Below are positions 12,401 to 60,000 of a stretch of DNA of 60,000 bases, piece by piece (the stretch's first letter is position 1; every line of letters starts with the position of its first letter). Source of the stretch: Apostichopus japonicus (lineage: Eukaryota > Echinodermata > Holothuroidea > Aspidochirotida > Stichopodidae); the NCBI RefSeq assembly GCF_037975245.1, contig NC_092563.1:2261001-2321000 (forward strand), given 5' to 3'. Under the pieces are notes generated by a model. It was not told where the DNA came from and did no database searches. It saw only the letters and a list, made by a program, of their open reading frames with translations. The position numbers and the translations under genes are program-made.

Positions 12401-13758
12401 ATATGTTGCTTAACAATGATTGACATACTGTAAACAAGGATTCTGTTGTGATGCATGTTAAACTTCTTAGCAACTTAAAAATCAGTTAGGCCTACTGGAC
12501 AAACAGCTAGAGCAGACTGTCATCTCAGTCCCAACAATGCTTGTTATCACCAATACTTGTGTTGAATTCTACTTTACTATCCTAGCAAAATTTTGGATAC
12601 ATAACCTAGACCTAGTTAACTAAGTACTGTAGCTTAAGTACAACCATAACTTTATAGTTGCACTAGTACTACTACTAGTAATTAATGTGCTATGCCCGTT
12701 GTGTCACTGCCAGTGAAGTACTAAGTACCGACGCAGTCTAGCCAGCAGTAATCTAATACAAATGGATGAAAACTTCAGTAACATTCTACGAGCTGTATCT
12801 TTGTTCGGTTACAAGACGCAGTTCAGTTTCATGACACCTTGAAACCGTCTACCTTGCAGTATGCTACTGTAGGAAGTACTGTTATTTGTTGTTAAATGTG
12901 AGCAGTACAGATCAGCAGCAACAAACTGTTTTGTGGAACCAATTTTTTTTAAATAAAAATATGTTAAAGATTCCTTTTCTCTTTCCATTTAGCATACACA
13001 TACTGTACCCTTAGAGTTGTCTCGCATTTCTATGTATTTATTTTATTTTGTTATTTTAAGAATTTCTTACAAGCTGGAAAATTGATTGGGGCACTTCTTT
13101 GCCTAACATTAGGACTCTATGTAAAGTAGCAGTATAGGTTGATGCTGGTTGATCTTCAAGTTGCTGCAGGTGACAAGCCCCAAGTGGATTAGAACTATGT
13201 ATTAAATTCTGTGTTGTAAATGTCAATATGTTGCTATGTTATCTTGTGGCAAATATTTTTGAAAATCTTTGATGAAGCTAATTTGTGCATTTTAAACTCT
13301 CTTTATTACCTATTTACACAGTCATGTCTGTGTTTTTTAGTGCCACAGCATTTCAAAGTACTATAATTTCATTGGGTTAGGTAATGTTAATTGTTTAATG
13401 AACAAGGGAAGGGAATTTCAAAATAATGGAAAGGCATAATATAACAAGTTTCAAACATTACTGCTTCTAGTATAATATGATTGCTTTAACAAAGACCATT
13501 GCAATGTTAAAGTATGAGGGGTATTTGCTATCATATCAGTACTTAATTGTTATTCCATGCTACAGTATGGTAAATTTTCATGATATGAACTGATAAAAAG
13601 TAGGGACTTGCACAGAGGCAACTGGTAAATGGAATTTGTGTAAATAGTCTCAGCTTGAACTATAAGTGATAATTCTATAACTAATTTTCTTGATGCAACA
13701 GCTGGTCACTGGACTTTGAGTAAATTATCAACAATTTCCATTTTTTTCATTTTCATAG
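9472..13758 (+). other. probable first intron of CHD8; no coding exon seen
   Basis: If the donor at 9472 is right, this 4.3-kb stretch is intron. It contains the transposon at 10808-11444 and many short 'AGGCCTAG'-type motifs (9890-10460). A pyrimidine-rich tract and CATAG acceptor end it at 13758. No splice-bounded coding segment with homology was found. Confidence 0.4.
10800..11452. mobile_element. hAT-like MITE with GC-rich interior repeats
   Basis: A 637-bp element (10808-11444) with 25-bp terminal inverted repeats having three mismatches; a perfect 20-bp core is at 10813-10832 and, inverted, at 11420-11439. It is flanked by the same 8 bp, CAACTTGG (10800-10807 and 11445-11452). The interior holds palindromes such as GCATCCGGATGC and two direct copies (about 11122-11190 and 11289-11350) of a block around GGGGTGGATGCGCGGATGCG followed by GAGTCAAAATGAAATA. 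No transposase is encoded. Confidence 0.82.
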
Positions 13759-13819
13759 GAATTTAGATGGATCCTCAGTGTATAATTCATCATTGATGTG
13801 GGAAGCTTAAAACCCTGAA

Positions 13820-49351
<35,532 letters not shown>

Positions 49352-49460
49352 TGGATAACAATCGGCAAACAGTGAGTCATCTTACCAAAAGATGATAGTT
49401 GTTGAAGTGAAGATGCATTGTGGTGGTCTTGCTCCCAATGTAGTACCCACACTCCTATGG

Positions 49461-49466
49461 AATAAA
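49461..49466 (+). terminator. CHD8 poly(A) signal candidate
   Basis: AATAAA 110 bases after the stop codon. It would give a short 3' UTR; longer ones reaching further sites cannot be excluded. Confidence 0.5.
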
Positions 49467-52400
49467 TTTGTATCTTAGTAATGATAGTTATGTCTATCAA
49501 CTAGCAGCAATCTTCACCCAAACATGGTACATGAACCAGGAATAAGACCAAAAAAAAGAGGAACAATACGTTCTAAAAAGGTAGTGCCTGGCCATTTCCT
49601 TGAAAAAAAGAAAGAAAAATACGAAAAAAGAAACTGTACATACCAGATTTATAAGAAAGTGCCCAGACACTCAGAATTTAAAGTTTGTTTTAGTGGTCTT
49701 GTCTGTTGTAGCTGGCCTTGAAGACTGGTGCTCACAGAGAGGGGTTTGTGTATAAACAGAACTACTATGCCTGTTAACAAGCATGGACATACACTTCATT
49801 AGGCAAACAATCTAGTTCTTACAAGGAAATAGAAGCTGTTCAGCTTTCCCAGATGTTTGATATATGTTTCTGTTGAAGGATATGTTTATGCGGGGGTAAA
49901 TGTTACTTTGAGGTAAAGTGTGATGTTTTTATGCTAAGGTAATGTGTCATATTGAGGTACAGTAGGTCTATACCAAGTTAACCTGGCCATGCGAGGCTTC
50001 TATGTTGTTGTATGTATGGGTTTAATGTCATATACTATTGGTGTATATCATTTGACATGTTTAATACTATCAAGCCCAGAGAGCAAACTTGTAGTAGTAG
50101 TACTCCTAGTCCGTACTCTTCTCGAGTCTGTAATTGAGTACATTCTGCCGTACTTTACTACTCAGGGCTTTGTACTCAGTACTTTGTATTTACACTTCCA
50201 GTCTGCCAGAGAGTGATGTGCTGCATCTTTTAAACTTTGAAATTGTGCACCATCCAATGAAGTCTGTGTGTTAAATATTGATTAGTTGACCAGTCTTGAA
50301 AGAAACATTAATAGCACACTTCACAACCGTGCTCCATCTCTCTACCAAGAATCCCATCACCCAAGGTTTTATTGGAACAGATTTTTACCATTTTGGCAGC
50401 GATCCTGAACACAAGATGATACCATTCGGGCGGGGATTACCTTTCAAAGGCCGTTAAGATTTGCCAGCGAAGTTTGGGCGGATGCCAGACGTGTAAATTT
50501 TTAGGAAAATGACAGGTTTTTTTGTAAAGTATATTTCATAGGGCAGTTACCTTCTTTTCTTCAGACGTTTTGAGAGTGTGTGATGTTCTATTTATTCAGT
50601 TCAAATTTAATTCAGTATTACATCAATTTGAAGAGAATGGGCCTCTAGGGTAGGCTTGAATATGAATGCAACTGAATTCAGAAATTAGTTTTTTCTTTTT
50701 TCTTTTAAAAATATAAGAATTTTAAGTTATTATTTACATTTAGATTCATAAATAAGTACATTTAGTACTGCAGTGTTTTGTGTTTGTTTTATATACAGTA
50801 TGGAGCAAAGAGAACTCTAAAAGAATCATGAAAACTTGTTTACTACTCGCACTGAGTTTGTACAGTGAGGGGGAGAAGTAGTTACATAAAATGCAACTTA
50901 TTAGAAAATTGTATTTTCTTTCTTCTTTGTATTTTTTTTTAACTCCTAGGCCTGGGTCTCATGTTATTTTCATCTTCCTGTTAGTGCAGTCCATGAAACC
51001 GCATAACAGTTAAGCACCGCATGGTGCTGTAATTATTGGTTATTGCGTTTCAGCAGTGAAATGTTCTTGGATTTGAGTTATTCAGTTAAGTTCATCATTG
51101 ATGGTTGTAGGTCTAACTGTTTATAATTTCATCACAGCCAATTCACCGTCTTACAGATAGGAAGATTTATGTCCAAGATCTCTGATATCCATTGAACAAG
51201 AAAAATGTCCAAACCATTCTTACATTAGAGAACTTAAAAAGCGATCCGTGGATTGCAAAGCAGGAGGGCTGCGGGTCCTCCTGCAACATCAAAGTGAAAT
51301 TGGAGGCAGGAGGTAGTAAACAGAGCAAGCAGAATTTCTTGTATAAAAGCTATTTTTATTATGCCATTGTCATCTACAAGAGCCTCTACATAGGAATGAC
51401 CAAAGAATCGCAGCCAACTTTACACTCTAAAAGACTGCTGTCGGCAAATCTCATCTAATGAATAATACAAATAATGAATACAAGCTGTTGATATTGATCA
51501 GAAATTGCAGTTAATGACTTTTAACATCTGTGGATTCGAATGTTACCAGGCTTATAGAAACTGGAATGCTGGATGTTTCTGCTGTACCCTTTAAAAGGAC
51601 CTGTGTTGCCAAGTCTGAGTACAATGAGTACATTCAAATGAATCCATAAACATCTTCCTGTGGAATGTTAATGAACTTGCCCTATAAAAGACGTTCAAAC
51701 CTTCACAGAGGTACAGAAAGAAATGATTCCTTTTTTCTAAAACACAAAAAGGCTTTTTTTTCTTCTCCAAGTTTGAAAACTTTTAGTTGCAAGCATATAG
51801 TCCCTTGATATAACTCATGTGGTGAAGCTTTTCTCTTTATCTCAATTGCTTCTGCACCAATTATAACTAAATGAACCAAAACCAACACTTATTGCTTTGG
51901 CAGAAACTGACCACATTCCTGACACTTCTTGCTAAGGCTGGCATACAGCATTCCAATATTTTCATTCCTAAACATAAACCATCCTTCTTCCATGACTGTA
52001 TTGTGGACCTAGCTTATCATTCTGTGTGGTTCAACCATGTCTAGAATCATCCACAAAAGATGTCATAACCATTGTAAACATGCCTTAAAGGATGACCTTC
52101 ATACCTGAACGTCGGAACAAAACCTGATCCACTTTATACGCCCTGCCCCACCCTTTCTCAAATTCATCAACATATCAGGAATAACTTTTCTTATAACTTA
52201 CATGTCTGAGTAGGGATGTTCTTTCTTACACCAGCATATGAAAATGAGATCAATATTGGTTATATGAAAAGAGAGATACATGCTTAATTAGGTAGGCACA
52301 CAAGGCCCTATCAATTACACATTTGATGTTACTGAATACAAGAGTAAAACACGTCATGAGTTACATCTCAAAGATACAGCATTTCCAATGTTGTCAAAGC

Positions 52401-53371
52401 ACTTCCAGACCAGCACACAACTGTCCAGTACTCTGTTCCACTTTTAGATTAAGTAAGTCCCCTTTTTGCAATCCTTTTACAAACGAACCGACGTTCATTT
52501 CAGGTCTACAAAACTTCAAAATTATTGAGGTAAAGAGATAAAAAATGTTAGTATAAAAGAAAAAAAACCCACGATACTTGGCTTGAGCTTCATAACCCTC
52601 TGGAATACAGTGCATTAATGAATGATCTATGCTATATATTTCTTCATATATATATACGTATATATATATATGTATGTACACAATAATATTTTATAGATAA
52701 GAAATACAATGTTAATCTGCCGTCGACTACCATTGCGAAAATGAATTATACTATTAATATGCCCTGGGATTCGGTGAATTACTAATTGAATACCAATTGT
52801 GAACACATGGGCTAAACAACCTCCCCTCCTCCCCCATGCCCCTCCGTCACCCGTCAAATAAAAACGGAGAAAATGTAGGCAAACAAAGGTATATGTGCTG
52901 GTAAAATATTTTCATGAACCAAGGCATTCATAAAACTTATAAACCTAACTAAGGTAACTGGATTTCTTTCAGAACAAAATGAGAAAATTTTCATTCATAA
53001 AAGTTTGGATGGTATATAGTGAATAAATGTTAAAGAATGTCATTATAACTTCTTTTTGTTAATATGAGCAACTAAACTAAAAATAGACTTTGCGATAAAT
53101 ACAAAATAACAATGAATACATGATCCTGTGGTTGAATACACCATAAATGAATACACTGACCACCAATAGTGCTACCAGAGAAATAAAAAAAAAATTTGCT
53201 TTATATTGGAACCAATTTGCTTTTCCACTTTTAATATACAAGCCAACAAGTAACATCGTTCTGTCTCGATATTCTGAGCTAGTCGAGATTAAAACTACGA
53301 AAAACCGAGTGATAGCCTTGTCATCTCAGACACTGATAGGTGATGTGAATGACTGCAATATTATATAGAGC

Positions 53372-53845
53372 CCTCAAGTAACTATGGTAACCAGATTTCT
53401 TTGATTGAAAAAGTGGGACACCACGTCTTTTGGTTGACCCGTACGGTCTTAACGAACATTATGTCACATTTGAACAGACCCTTGACCAAAAGAACAAACA
53501 TCGGGAAATAGTTCCATTCATGTTTAGCGTTAGTATTTGTTGCAACTGTGTTAGTCTACTTTACACAGTTTGTGGTGCTAATATGCAGTGGCCACCAATC
53601 ATGTTTGTGTACTGAAAACAATTTATATTATGCTACCAAATTGTTAACGCACAGTGAGATGTACTGTATGTGTACGTTTCTTTTGAGTTTGCATAGCGTA
53701 AAAAACACTGATAATTTTGAACATAGACCTTTGAAGACAATCGGTATAATTTAGTTTTCCCACAGGACAATACATTTTTGGGCTAAAGACGGAACAAATC
53801 CGGATTAATCGGGACGTATGGTGACCCTATCAGGATCCTCAAGTA
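53372..53845. mobile_element. possible degenerate hAT-like element
   Basis: The same 9 bp, CCTCAAGTA, flank 53381-53836. The left side contains CTATGGTAACCAG and the inverted right side AGGGTCACCATACGTCC, both reminiscent of hAT ends, but the outermost bases do not pair well. Weak call. Confidence 0.35.
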
Positions 53846-54477
53846 CCCCAAAGCAATCTATTATATAAAATTTATACCATTTTGGTTTAGAGAAATAGAT
53901 CTAAAGTTTACCAATCATATCATAAGCACCTACTTTGTCAAGGTTTACAACAATATCAGGTGGGATCCAGGTACTCTCATACCTAAAAAACACCAATTTT
54001 TCAGTTCCACCCATCCCCTCCCCTCCACTAACCCTCCCTTCCCCTTCCCTACTCAATAATCGCAAAAAGTTATTATATCCAAAAAGTTCAGACTTGGCTA
54101 GAAATATTCAAACTGACCAGGATAGGATATATACCAACCATTAAGGTTATCATTCACTGGATATGAAATGAATAACTAGTTTTTCATAGATTAAGCGTAG
54201 AAACGTTCCATTTTTGGGGTAATAATACACTTTTTGCAGCTAATTTGAAGTAACTCTCTTCTTATATGTGTATTCTTTAACCTTTTCAAGGCGTTAAACT
54301 TACACATGTGCTCCACTCTGTCAATCTACTGCGTTCTGTACATTTTCACAGATATGATACAATTATATCTTCTCCACGATAAAAAAAAAAAAATCAAAAG
54401 CTGTGATAGAAATGACTTATTTGAAAAATAAAAAGCTGCTAACTCTGGATATCCAACATTTTGCTCTAAGTTTTAAC

Positions 54478-54545
54478 TGGCTACCACCCAAGTGGGAACT
54501 GACTACCACCCAAGTGGGAACTGACTACCACCAAGTGGGATAAGG
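54478..54545 (+). repeat. 23-bp tandem repeat, three copies
   Basis: CTACCACCCAAGTGGGAACT plus GA, repeated three times with a one-base deletion in the last copy; followed by a purine-rich G/A stretch. Confidence 0.85.
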
Positions 54546-55185
54546 TGGGAGAAGGCGGAGGAAGGCAGTGGGTGGAGGACCTAGTGGACCTAATTTCAGG
54601 CCATTATTTAAACCAAGGTCATAAAAACCACAACAGAGGATAAACCGAATATTGACTGAAAAATTACAAATATTTTACACATATTTTAAGTATCAAATCA
54701 TTTGGCACCTTGAAGAGGCGGTCGGGTAAAATTCAGTACAAAACTTAGGAATACGTATTATTGCCCTAGCAAACCTTGATACAATTTACATAAGCTGCTA
54801 TAGATTCCACAAGCAGGGTCAATTTTTTATTGTATAAAATCATAAAATCTACAATGTCTGTAATGTTATATTAACAGTTTTCAGTGGATACAAGCTTTCT
54901 CCTTCCACAAAAACTAGCTTTTCTAATTTTCACAGGAGGCCCTAAAACACAACCACCATAACCAGCAGAGGGATTTATATGAAAATAGAAAACTTTTCTT
55001 TAAACACTCTCAATTATTCAAATGGTACCCATGTTTATACCCTTTTAAGTTAAACTCAGAAGATACCTTTCTTCTTCCAATAAAACACAAAATAGTTAAG
55101 TGTTGATAACAACATCTGGCTAATATATTCAAAATTGCATATTGGTTTTTTTCTCTTTTTACACATTTTCATTGCGCTTCTGTTT

Positions 55186-58100
55186 TCAATATAAACCATC
55201 TTTATTCTCAAAGACACTCCCTTTGTGATTAGCCTCTGGAGACTTCTCTTTTGATTTGCCCTTCCTTCTACCCAAGCTTCCCTTCTTCCCCTTCCCATCT
55301 TGGTTCCTCTTGGGTCTCTCCAGCGACGAATCCGACGTGGTGGAGCTACTCGGCTGTGACTGGTACACCTGGTGATTCGTCGGGCTGGCAGGCTTGCGAT
55401 GGTCCTGAGGGTGGAGGAAGTCACTCCCCAGAGGTGTCACGACGCTGAGGTTTAACTTATCCACCGTGGCCAGGATCAGATTCACGACTTCCTCGTGCCT
55501 GGACCACTTCACGTCTTCACTGTTGACCTCCGTGATGAAGTCTCCTTCTTTCAGACCGCTTGTCTATGATTCAGAAAACAAAATAAAGAGAGAGAGAGAG
55601 AGATAGAAAAATAAGGTTATAATTAGTAGGTAATGTTGTCATGTTGTATTAAACAACGGTTTAAGCAAGGTATGTATGTTAAGATGATTCAGGCAGTACT
55701 GGGGAAGTAACAAAGGCATCAACATATAAAATTAATATTCAAAATTGTTTTATTGCTACCAATGACTGCTATTGATGGATAAACTGCTACTTATCCCTCT
55801 CAACCAATGGTAGGTACACGCTGCTACCAATGACTGTTACTGATGGGTACCACTTTCAACCAATGGTAGGTACACACTGCTACCAATGACTGCTACCAAT
55901 GACTGTTACTGATGGGTACCACTTTCAACCAATGGTAGGTACACACTGCTACCAATGACTGCTACCAACGACTGTTACTGATGGGTACCACTCTCAACCA
56001 ATGGTAGGTACACACTGCTACCAATGACTGTTACTGATGGGTACCACTCTCAACCAATGGTAGGTACACACTGCTACCAATGACTGCTACCAATGACTGT
56101 TACTGATGGGTACCACTTTCAACCAATGGTAGATACACACTGCTACCAATGACTGCTACCAACGACTGTTACTGATGTGTACCACTCTCAACCAATGGTA
56201 GGTACACACTGCTACCAATGACTGTTACTGATGGGTACCACTCTCAACCAATGGTAGGTACACACTGCTACCAATGACTGTTACTGATGGGTACCACTCT
56301 CAACCAATGGTAGGTACACACTGCTACCAAAGACTGTTACCAATGACTGTTTCTGATGGGTACCACTTTCAACCAATGGTAGGTACACACTGCTACCAAT
56401 GACTGTTACTGATAGGTAACCACTCTCAACCAATGGTAGGTACACACTGCTACAAAGACTGCTACTGATGGGTACCACTCTCAACCAATGGTAGGTACAT
56501 CGTTACTCACATCAGCGGATGAAGCCTTGTCGACGCTGGCAATAATGACAGGTGAGTCTCCTCGTACGGTAAACCCAAACCCATCGATTCCCCGCTGCAT
56601 AGAGAGAGCTCTTGGAGCAGTCCAGTTATTACGAGCGTTGAATATAGCCAGCGGACCCTGTCGAGGACATGTGAAAACATTAATCATGAGCACTTAATCA
56701 CTTTAACTTGTGGTTTTACTCCTTTCTCAGTCTATAAAGAGCTGTGTTAATGTTTGGTGCAATTGAAATGTCTCATGGAGGTAATGTAAGATTTGACAGA
56801 CAATAAAATAAGCCTTTCTGTGCAACCCATCATTTGGTTACTTGCAGGATGATAACATATCATAATACATAATACATATCATAATAACCCCCCCCTCCAT
56901 GCTCATCCCCTCCTGTTCTGAACCCTGATAATGAGTACGCTGTGAGGGGCTTACCAAACCGTGGAAGAGATCCTTTACTTTCACTTTCGAGAAATCTGGA
57001 ATGTCGACTTGAGACATGTTCTCTGTTGAAGCTGTGTGACAAAGGCATAAAGAAAGACAATGACCATTAGCAAAGACAGTACTAGTGTCTTCCTTATAAT
57101 CTACATGGCAGGGTGTACAGTGCTAATAGGATCACCAGGATGTTACAAAGACTTGTAGATAGCATGTAACTGTTGACTTAGTACTAGTGTCTTCCTTACA
57201 ATCTACATGGTAGGGTGTACAGTGATAATAGGTTCACCAGGATGTTATTGAGACTTGTAGATGGCATGTAACTGTTGACTTAGTACTAGTGTCTTCCTTA
57301 CAAACTACACGGTAAGGGTGTACAGTGCTAATAGGATCACCAGGATGTTATTAAGACTTGTAGATGGCATGTGACTGTTGACTTAGTACTAGTGTCTTCC
57401 TTACAAACTACATGGTAGGGTGTACAGTGATAATAGGTTCACCAGGATGTTATTAAGACTTGTAGATGGCATGTAACTGTTGACTTAGTACTAGTGTCTT
57501 CCTTATAATCTACATGGCAGGGTGTACAGTGCTAATAGGATCACCAGGATGTTATTAAGACTTGTAGATGGCATGTAACTGTTGACTTAGTACTAGTGTC
57601 TTCCTTACAAACTACATGGTAGGGTGTACAGTGATAATAGGTTCACCAGGATGTTATTAAGACTTGTAGATGGCATGTAACTGTTGACTTAGTACTAGTG
57701 TCTTCCTTATAATCTACATGGCAGGGTGTACAGTGCTAATAGGATCACCAGGATGTTATTAAGACTTGTAGATGGCATGTAACTGTTGACTTAGTACTAG
57801 TGTCTTCCTTATAATCTACATGGCAGGGTGTACAGTGCTAATAGGATCACCAGGATGTTATTAAGACTTGTAGATTTGTAGATGGCATGTAAATGTTGAC
57901 TTAGTGTAGTACTAGTGTCTTCCTTATCATTTACATGGTAGGATGTACAGTGCTAATAGGATCACCAGGATGTTACTAAGTCTTGAAGATGGCATGTAAC
58001 TGTTGATGACTTAGTAACTGAAACTGCAACACAAGCTCAAACAGGTTTTAAATGTTCACTGAACACTTGAAGTTTTAAAAAGCATGTTATAGAGACACAA

Positions 58101-60000
58101 AGGGGCATCAGACTGCCCATGGACCAGCCGGTGAAGGTGGGAGCCAGGGACTGGTAAAGGTGGTGTTGGTGGGGGGATGTGGGGGAGTAGGGGCATCAGA
58201 CTGCCCATGGACCAGCCGGTGAAGGTGGGAGCCAGGGACTGGTAAAGGTGGTGTTGGTGGGGGGATGTGGGGGAGTAGGGGAATCAGACTGCCCATGGAC
58301 CAGCCGGTGAAGGTGGGAGCCAGGGACTGGTAAAGGTGTTGTTGGTGGGGGGATGTGGGGGAGTAGGGGAATCAGACTGCCCATGGACCAGCCGGTGAAG
58401 GTGGGATCCAGGGACTGGTAAAGGTGGTGTTGGTGGGGGGGGGTGTAGGGGAGTAGGGGGTAATAGGATTCTCATGACTTACCTGGAATGGAAGGCACGT
58501 TTGACATTTCAAAGAAGTCGTCCTCTTCTTCAAGTTCCGTGTATCTCTTTAGGGATCTGTCGTGGGCGTGTCGTAGGATCTCCTGCAGGGTGTCTAACTT
58601 TCGGAGGTTCTTCGAAAGGCTGTGTACTCTCATCCCCTCTTCATGAATCATTACTGCTTGATTCAGGTGGGCCTTACCTTCAATAACAAAACAACAGTGA
58701 TGATGCTCAAAATCAAATATTCCAATACAAAAAAGAAAAGAATAACAGAACTAAAGCTTTGCTTGGTTGATTGTCATGCTTTCATCATGTGTTGCACAGA
58801 TACATTACAGTGTGGTTGGTGTTTAGACATGGTACAGAATAACATAACACCAGTAGCATAACAGCTCAAACAACTATCGAATGTTTATGTTACTACTGTA
58901 ACAGCTTCTTGGACAGCTTGTTGATACATATCACAACACTAGTGACTTGAGTTAAGTTGACTGTGTAAGAGTGGAAATGTTTATGTCATTTCAGTAACAT
59001 CTACTTGGATTTTTGGGACAAGGTGACATGCTTGTCTATACCTAAACTACCTTGTTACTTGCCTTAAATTCTGAAACATGATGCGTAAAAATGAGAATGG
59101 TTCGCAGGCACCATGTCAAAAAATGACAAGCTGCAGCAAAGCTGCAAAAATCCACTGCAGCAAAGCTGAATCAATATATTGAAAAATAGAGATTATCTCT
59201 GCAGACCAGCAGTGCAAATCTCTTTGAAACCGCAGAGCACACAAGATTACATCAAACGCAGCCTTGCTGCAGCAGGCTGCAGCGCCTTCAGCTTCATACT
59301 CTTGACACAGTGCCTAACATCAACTGACCATTACCCTTTACCTAAGTTTGTTCTACGTTCCTCTGTTCTGGGTATTTCCAGGTTGTATTGCTCTGCATCA
59401 GGATACATCTTCGGTAAAATATTCTCCAAGGCTTCCGCATCTTCTCTTCCTCCTGTTTTTTGAAACCAAAATTATGAAAGAAACTCCATTAAAAGGGTAA
59501 AAAAATGTGACTCACTGATTTTGACTTATATAAGCAGCTACACTTCATTTATACTATTTATTGAACTGTGATACACAACGATGGTAACGGTTGACTACTT
59601 TACCAATATGACCTTCCCACCTACCCCCATTATAATCCAGTTTGGGATTCATTTCAATTTACTAATCTAACATCGTGTCCTCTCCAAGTTAAATCCTATT
59701 TTGTCCCAAAGCCTCTAATTAAACCTAAAGCACAGAAGTTATCGAGAAATTGTGAAAACACAATTCTCTCAAATGCCTCTCCCACCCCCCCACCCCTCTC
59801 TCCCCCTTCAAGCCCAGCCTCCACACATAAACGACATTCCCAAGTACCCTCCTGTTGTGCTGCCTGAAATGAAGAAGACCACCCTAGCACCAGTCTCTAT
59901 GAAGATCCCCCAAAAGTTGCAAAATGTGACAAGTGTACTCACGAGTGCCGCTTCCGAGCAGGACGAGGGCAGCATAGTACTGAGACTCTGCCTGGAAATG
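55186..60000 (-). CDS. RHPN: rhophilin, C-terminal part (BRO1 end, PDZ); runs off the window
   Basis: Rho-GTP-binding scaffold. Six exons in - strand order: 60000-59943 (partial), 59452-59342, 58677-58483, 57022-56955, 56657-56511, 55563-55186; all GT-AG and in phase, 318 residues visible. Exons one to three encode the end of a BRO1 domain (HFQAESQYYAALVLL, KAHLNQAVMIHEEGMRVHSL, SLKRYTELEEEDDFFE). Exon four (VKVKDLFHGL) leads into the PDZ domain: FNARNNWTAPRALSM, GFGFTVRGDSPVIIASVD, then GLKEGDFITEVNSEDVKW and HEEVVNLI. GFGF is the carboxylate-binding loop. The tail is Ser-rich then Lys/Arg-rich, ending VFENKDGLY. The N-terminal HR1 Rho-binding part lies beyond 60000. RHPN1 versus RHPN2 cannot be told. 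Confidence 0.85.
55795..56505. repeat. minisatellite in last rhophilin intron
   Basis: Irregular units built from CCAATGGTAGGTACACACTG and TTACTGATGGGTACCACT, with an optional 13-bp CTACCAATGACTG insertion; roughly ten copies, ending just before the donor at 56510. Confidence 0.92.
57078..58010. repeat. 102-bp minisatellite, about nine copies
   Basis: Unit starts AGTACTAGTGTCTTCCTTAC and is 102 bp; copies start near 57078, 57180, 57282 and so on, with two slightly different types (GCTAATAGGATC / GATAATAGGTTC) that partly alternate. Lies in the rhophilin intron 57023-58482. Confidence 0.93.
58107..58465. repeat. 88-bp minisatellite, four copies
   Basis: Unit contains CAGACTGCCCATGGACCAGC and a G-rich GGTGGTGTTGGTGGGGGG part; copies nearly identical. 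The G-rich + strand faces the template of the - strand gene. It lies in the same intron as the 102-bp array. Confidence 0.93.
58678..59341 (-). other. rhophilin intron, nothing recognised
   Basis: Between two BRO1 exons. Contains two copies of CTGCAGCAAAGCTG (59131 and 59155 region) and a related CTGCAGCAGGCTGCAGC at about 59265, suggesting a small decayed element, but no ends or duplication can be defined. The intron 59453-59942 is also without recognised features. Confidence 0.5.

Larger units (their letters stand above)
49467..55185. other. intergenic / 3' UTR region between convergent genes
   Basis: No coding exon is recognised in 5.7 kb. It may contain extended 3' UTR of CHD8 (+) and the 3' UTR of rhophilin (-), for which a - strand AATAAA lies near 54826-54831. 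An AT microsatellite lies at 52645-52675, a possible transposon at 53381-53836, and a short tandem repeat at 54478. Confidence 0.5.

Noticed and set aside
12762-12841. Short frame starting ATGGATGAAAACTTC upstream of CHD8 exon 1
   Set aside because: Only 26 codons, stops, no donor in frame; CHD8 exon 1 has its own start with an upstream in-frame stop.
51192-51458. 88-codon open frame between the two genes
   Set aside because: No homology, no conserved motif, starts with a weak context; probably UTR or intergenic sequence.
58108-58475. Three Pro-rich minus-strand frames (PPTPPLPVPGSH units)
   Set aside because: Produced by the 88-bp minisatellite in a rhophilin intron; no splice connection.

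Overview
The window is nuclear DNA from an animal, most likely a marine invertebrate deuterostome, possibly an echinoderm. The pointers are long multi-exon genes with GT-AG introns, AT-rich introns, many short DNA transposons and a CHD8-type gene. The species call is inference; gene structures and small RNAs are read from the sequence.

Layout. 1-9.4 kb has no recognisable gene but carries several short transposons with target-site duplications. About 9.3-13.7 kb probably holds the promoter and first non-coding exon of the main gene. From 13,820 to 49,351 (+) lies a complete subfamily III chromodomain helicase, assigned to CHD8. I resolved 40 exons by splice sites and homology; their coding lengths sum to 9,468 bases, an exact multiple of three (3,155 residues plus stop). 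Order: Ser/Thr/Gln-rich N-terminus, tandem chromodomains, two-lobed SNF2 ATPase, SANT/SLIDE-like region, Myb-like region, single BRK domain, very acidic C-terminus. 49.4-55.2 kb is non-coding. A second gene, convergent on the - strand, occupies 55,186 to beyond 60,000: the C-terminal half of a rhophilin (BRO1 end, PDZ domain, basic tail).

The most interesting content is in the CHD8 introns. Ten C/D box snoRNA-like units, never more than one per intron, fall into five sequence families (3+2+2+2+1 copies), and six consecutive introns (16 to 21) each carry one. One family has a guide that pairs with U6 snRNA so that the fifth base upstream of the D' box lies opposite A53. That is the specificity of mgU6-53 (SNORD8/SNORD9), whose human genes also sit in CHD8 introns. 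Two other families share a 9-base guide core in the same register to the D box. The gene therefore looks like a dual-output locus: a chromatin remodeller mRNA and a multi-copy snoRNA cluster conserved with its host.

Other notable structures: a 2-kb 26/21-bp satellite in intron 23 that is open in many frames but not a gene, six non-autonomous DNA transposons with 8-9 bp target duplications, a 5'-truncated LINE, a 42-bp minisatellite starting at a splice donor, and three minisatellites in rhophilin introns.
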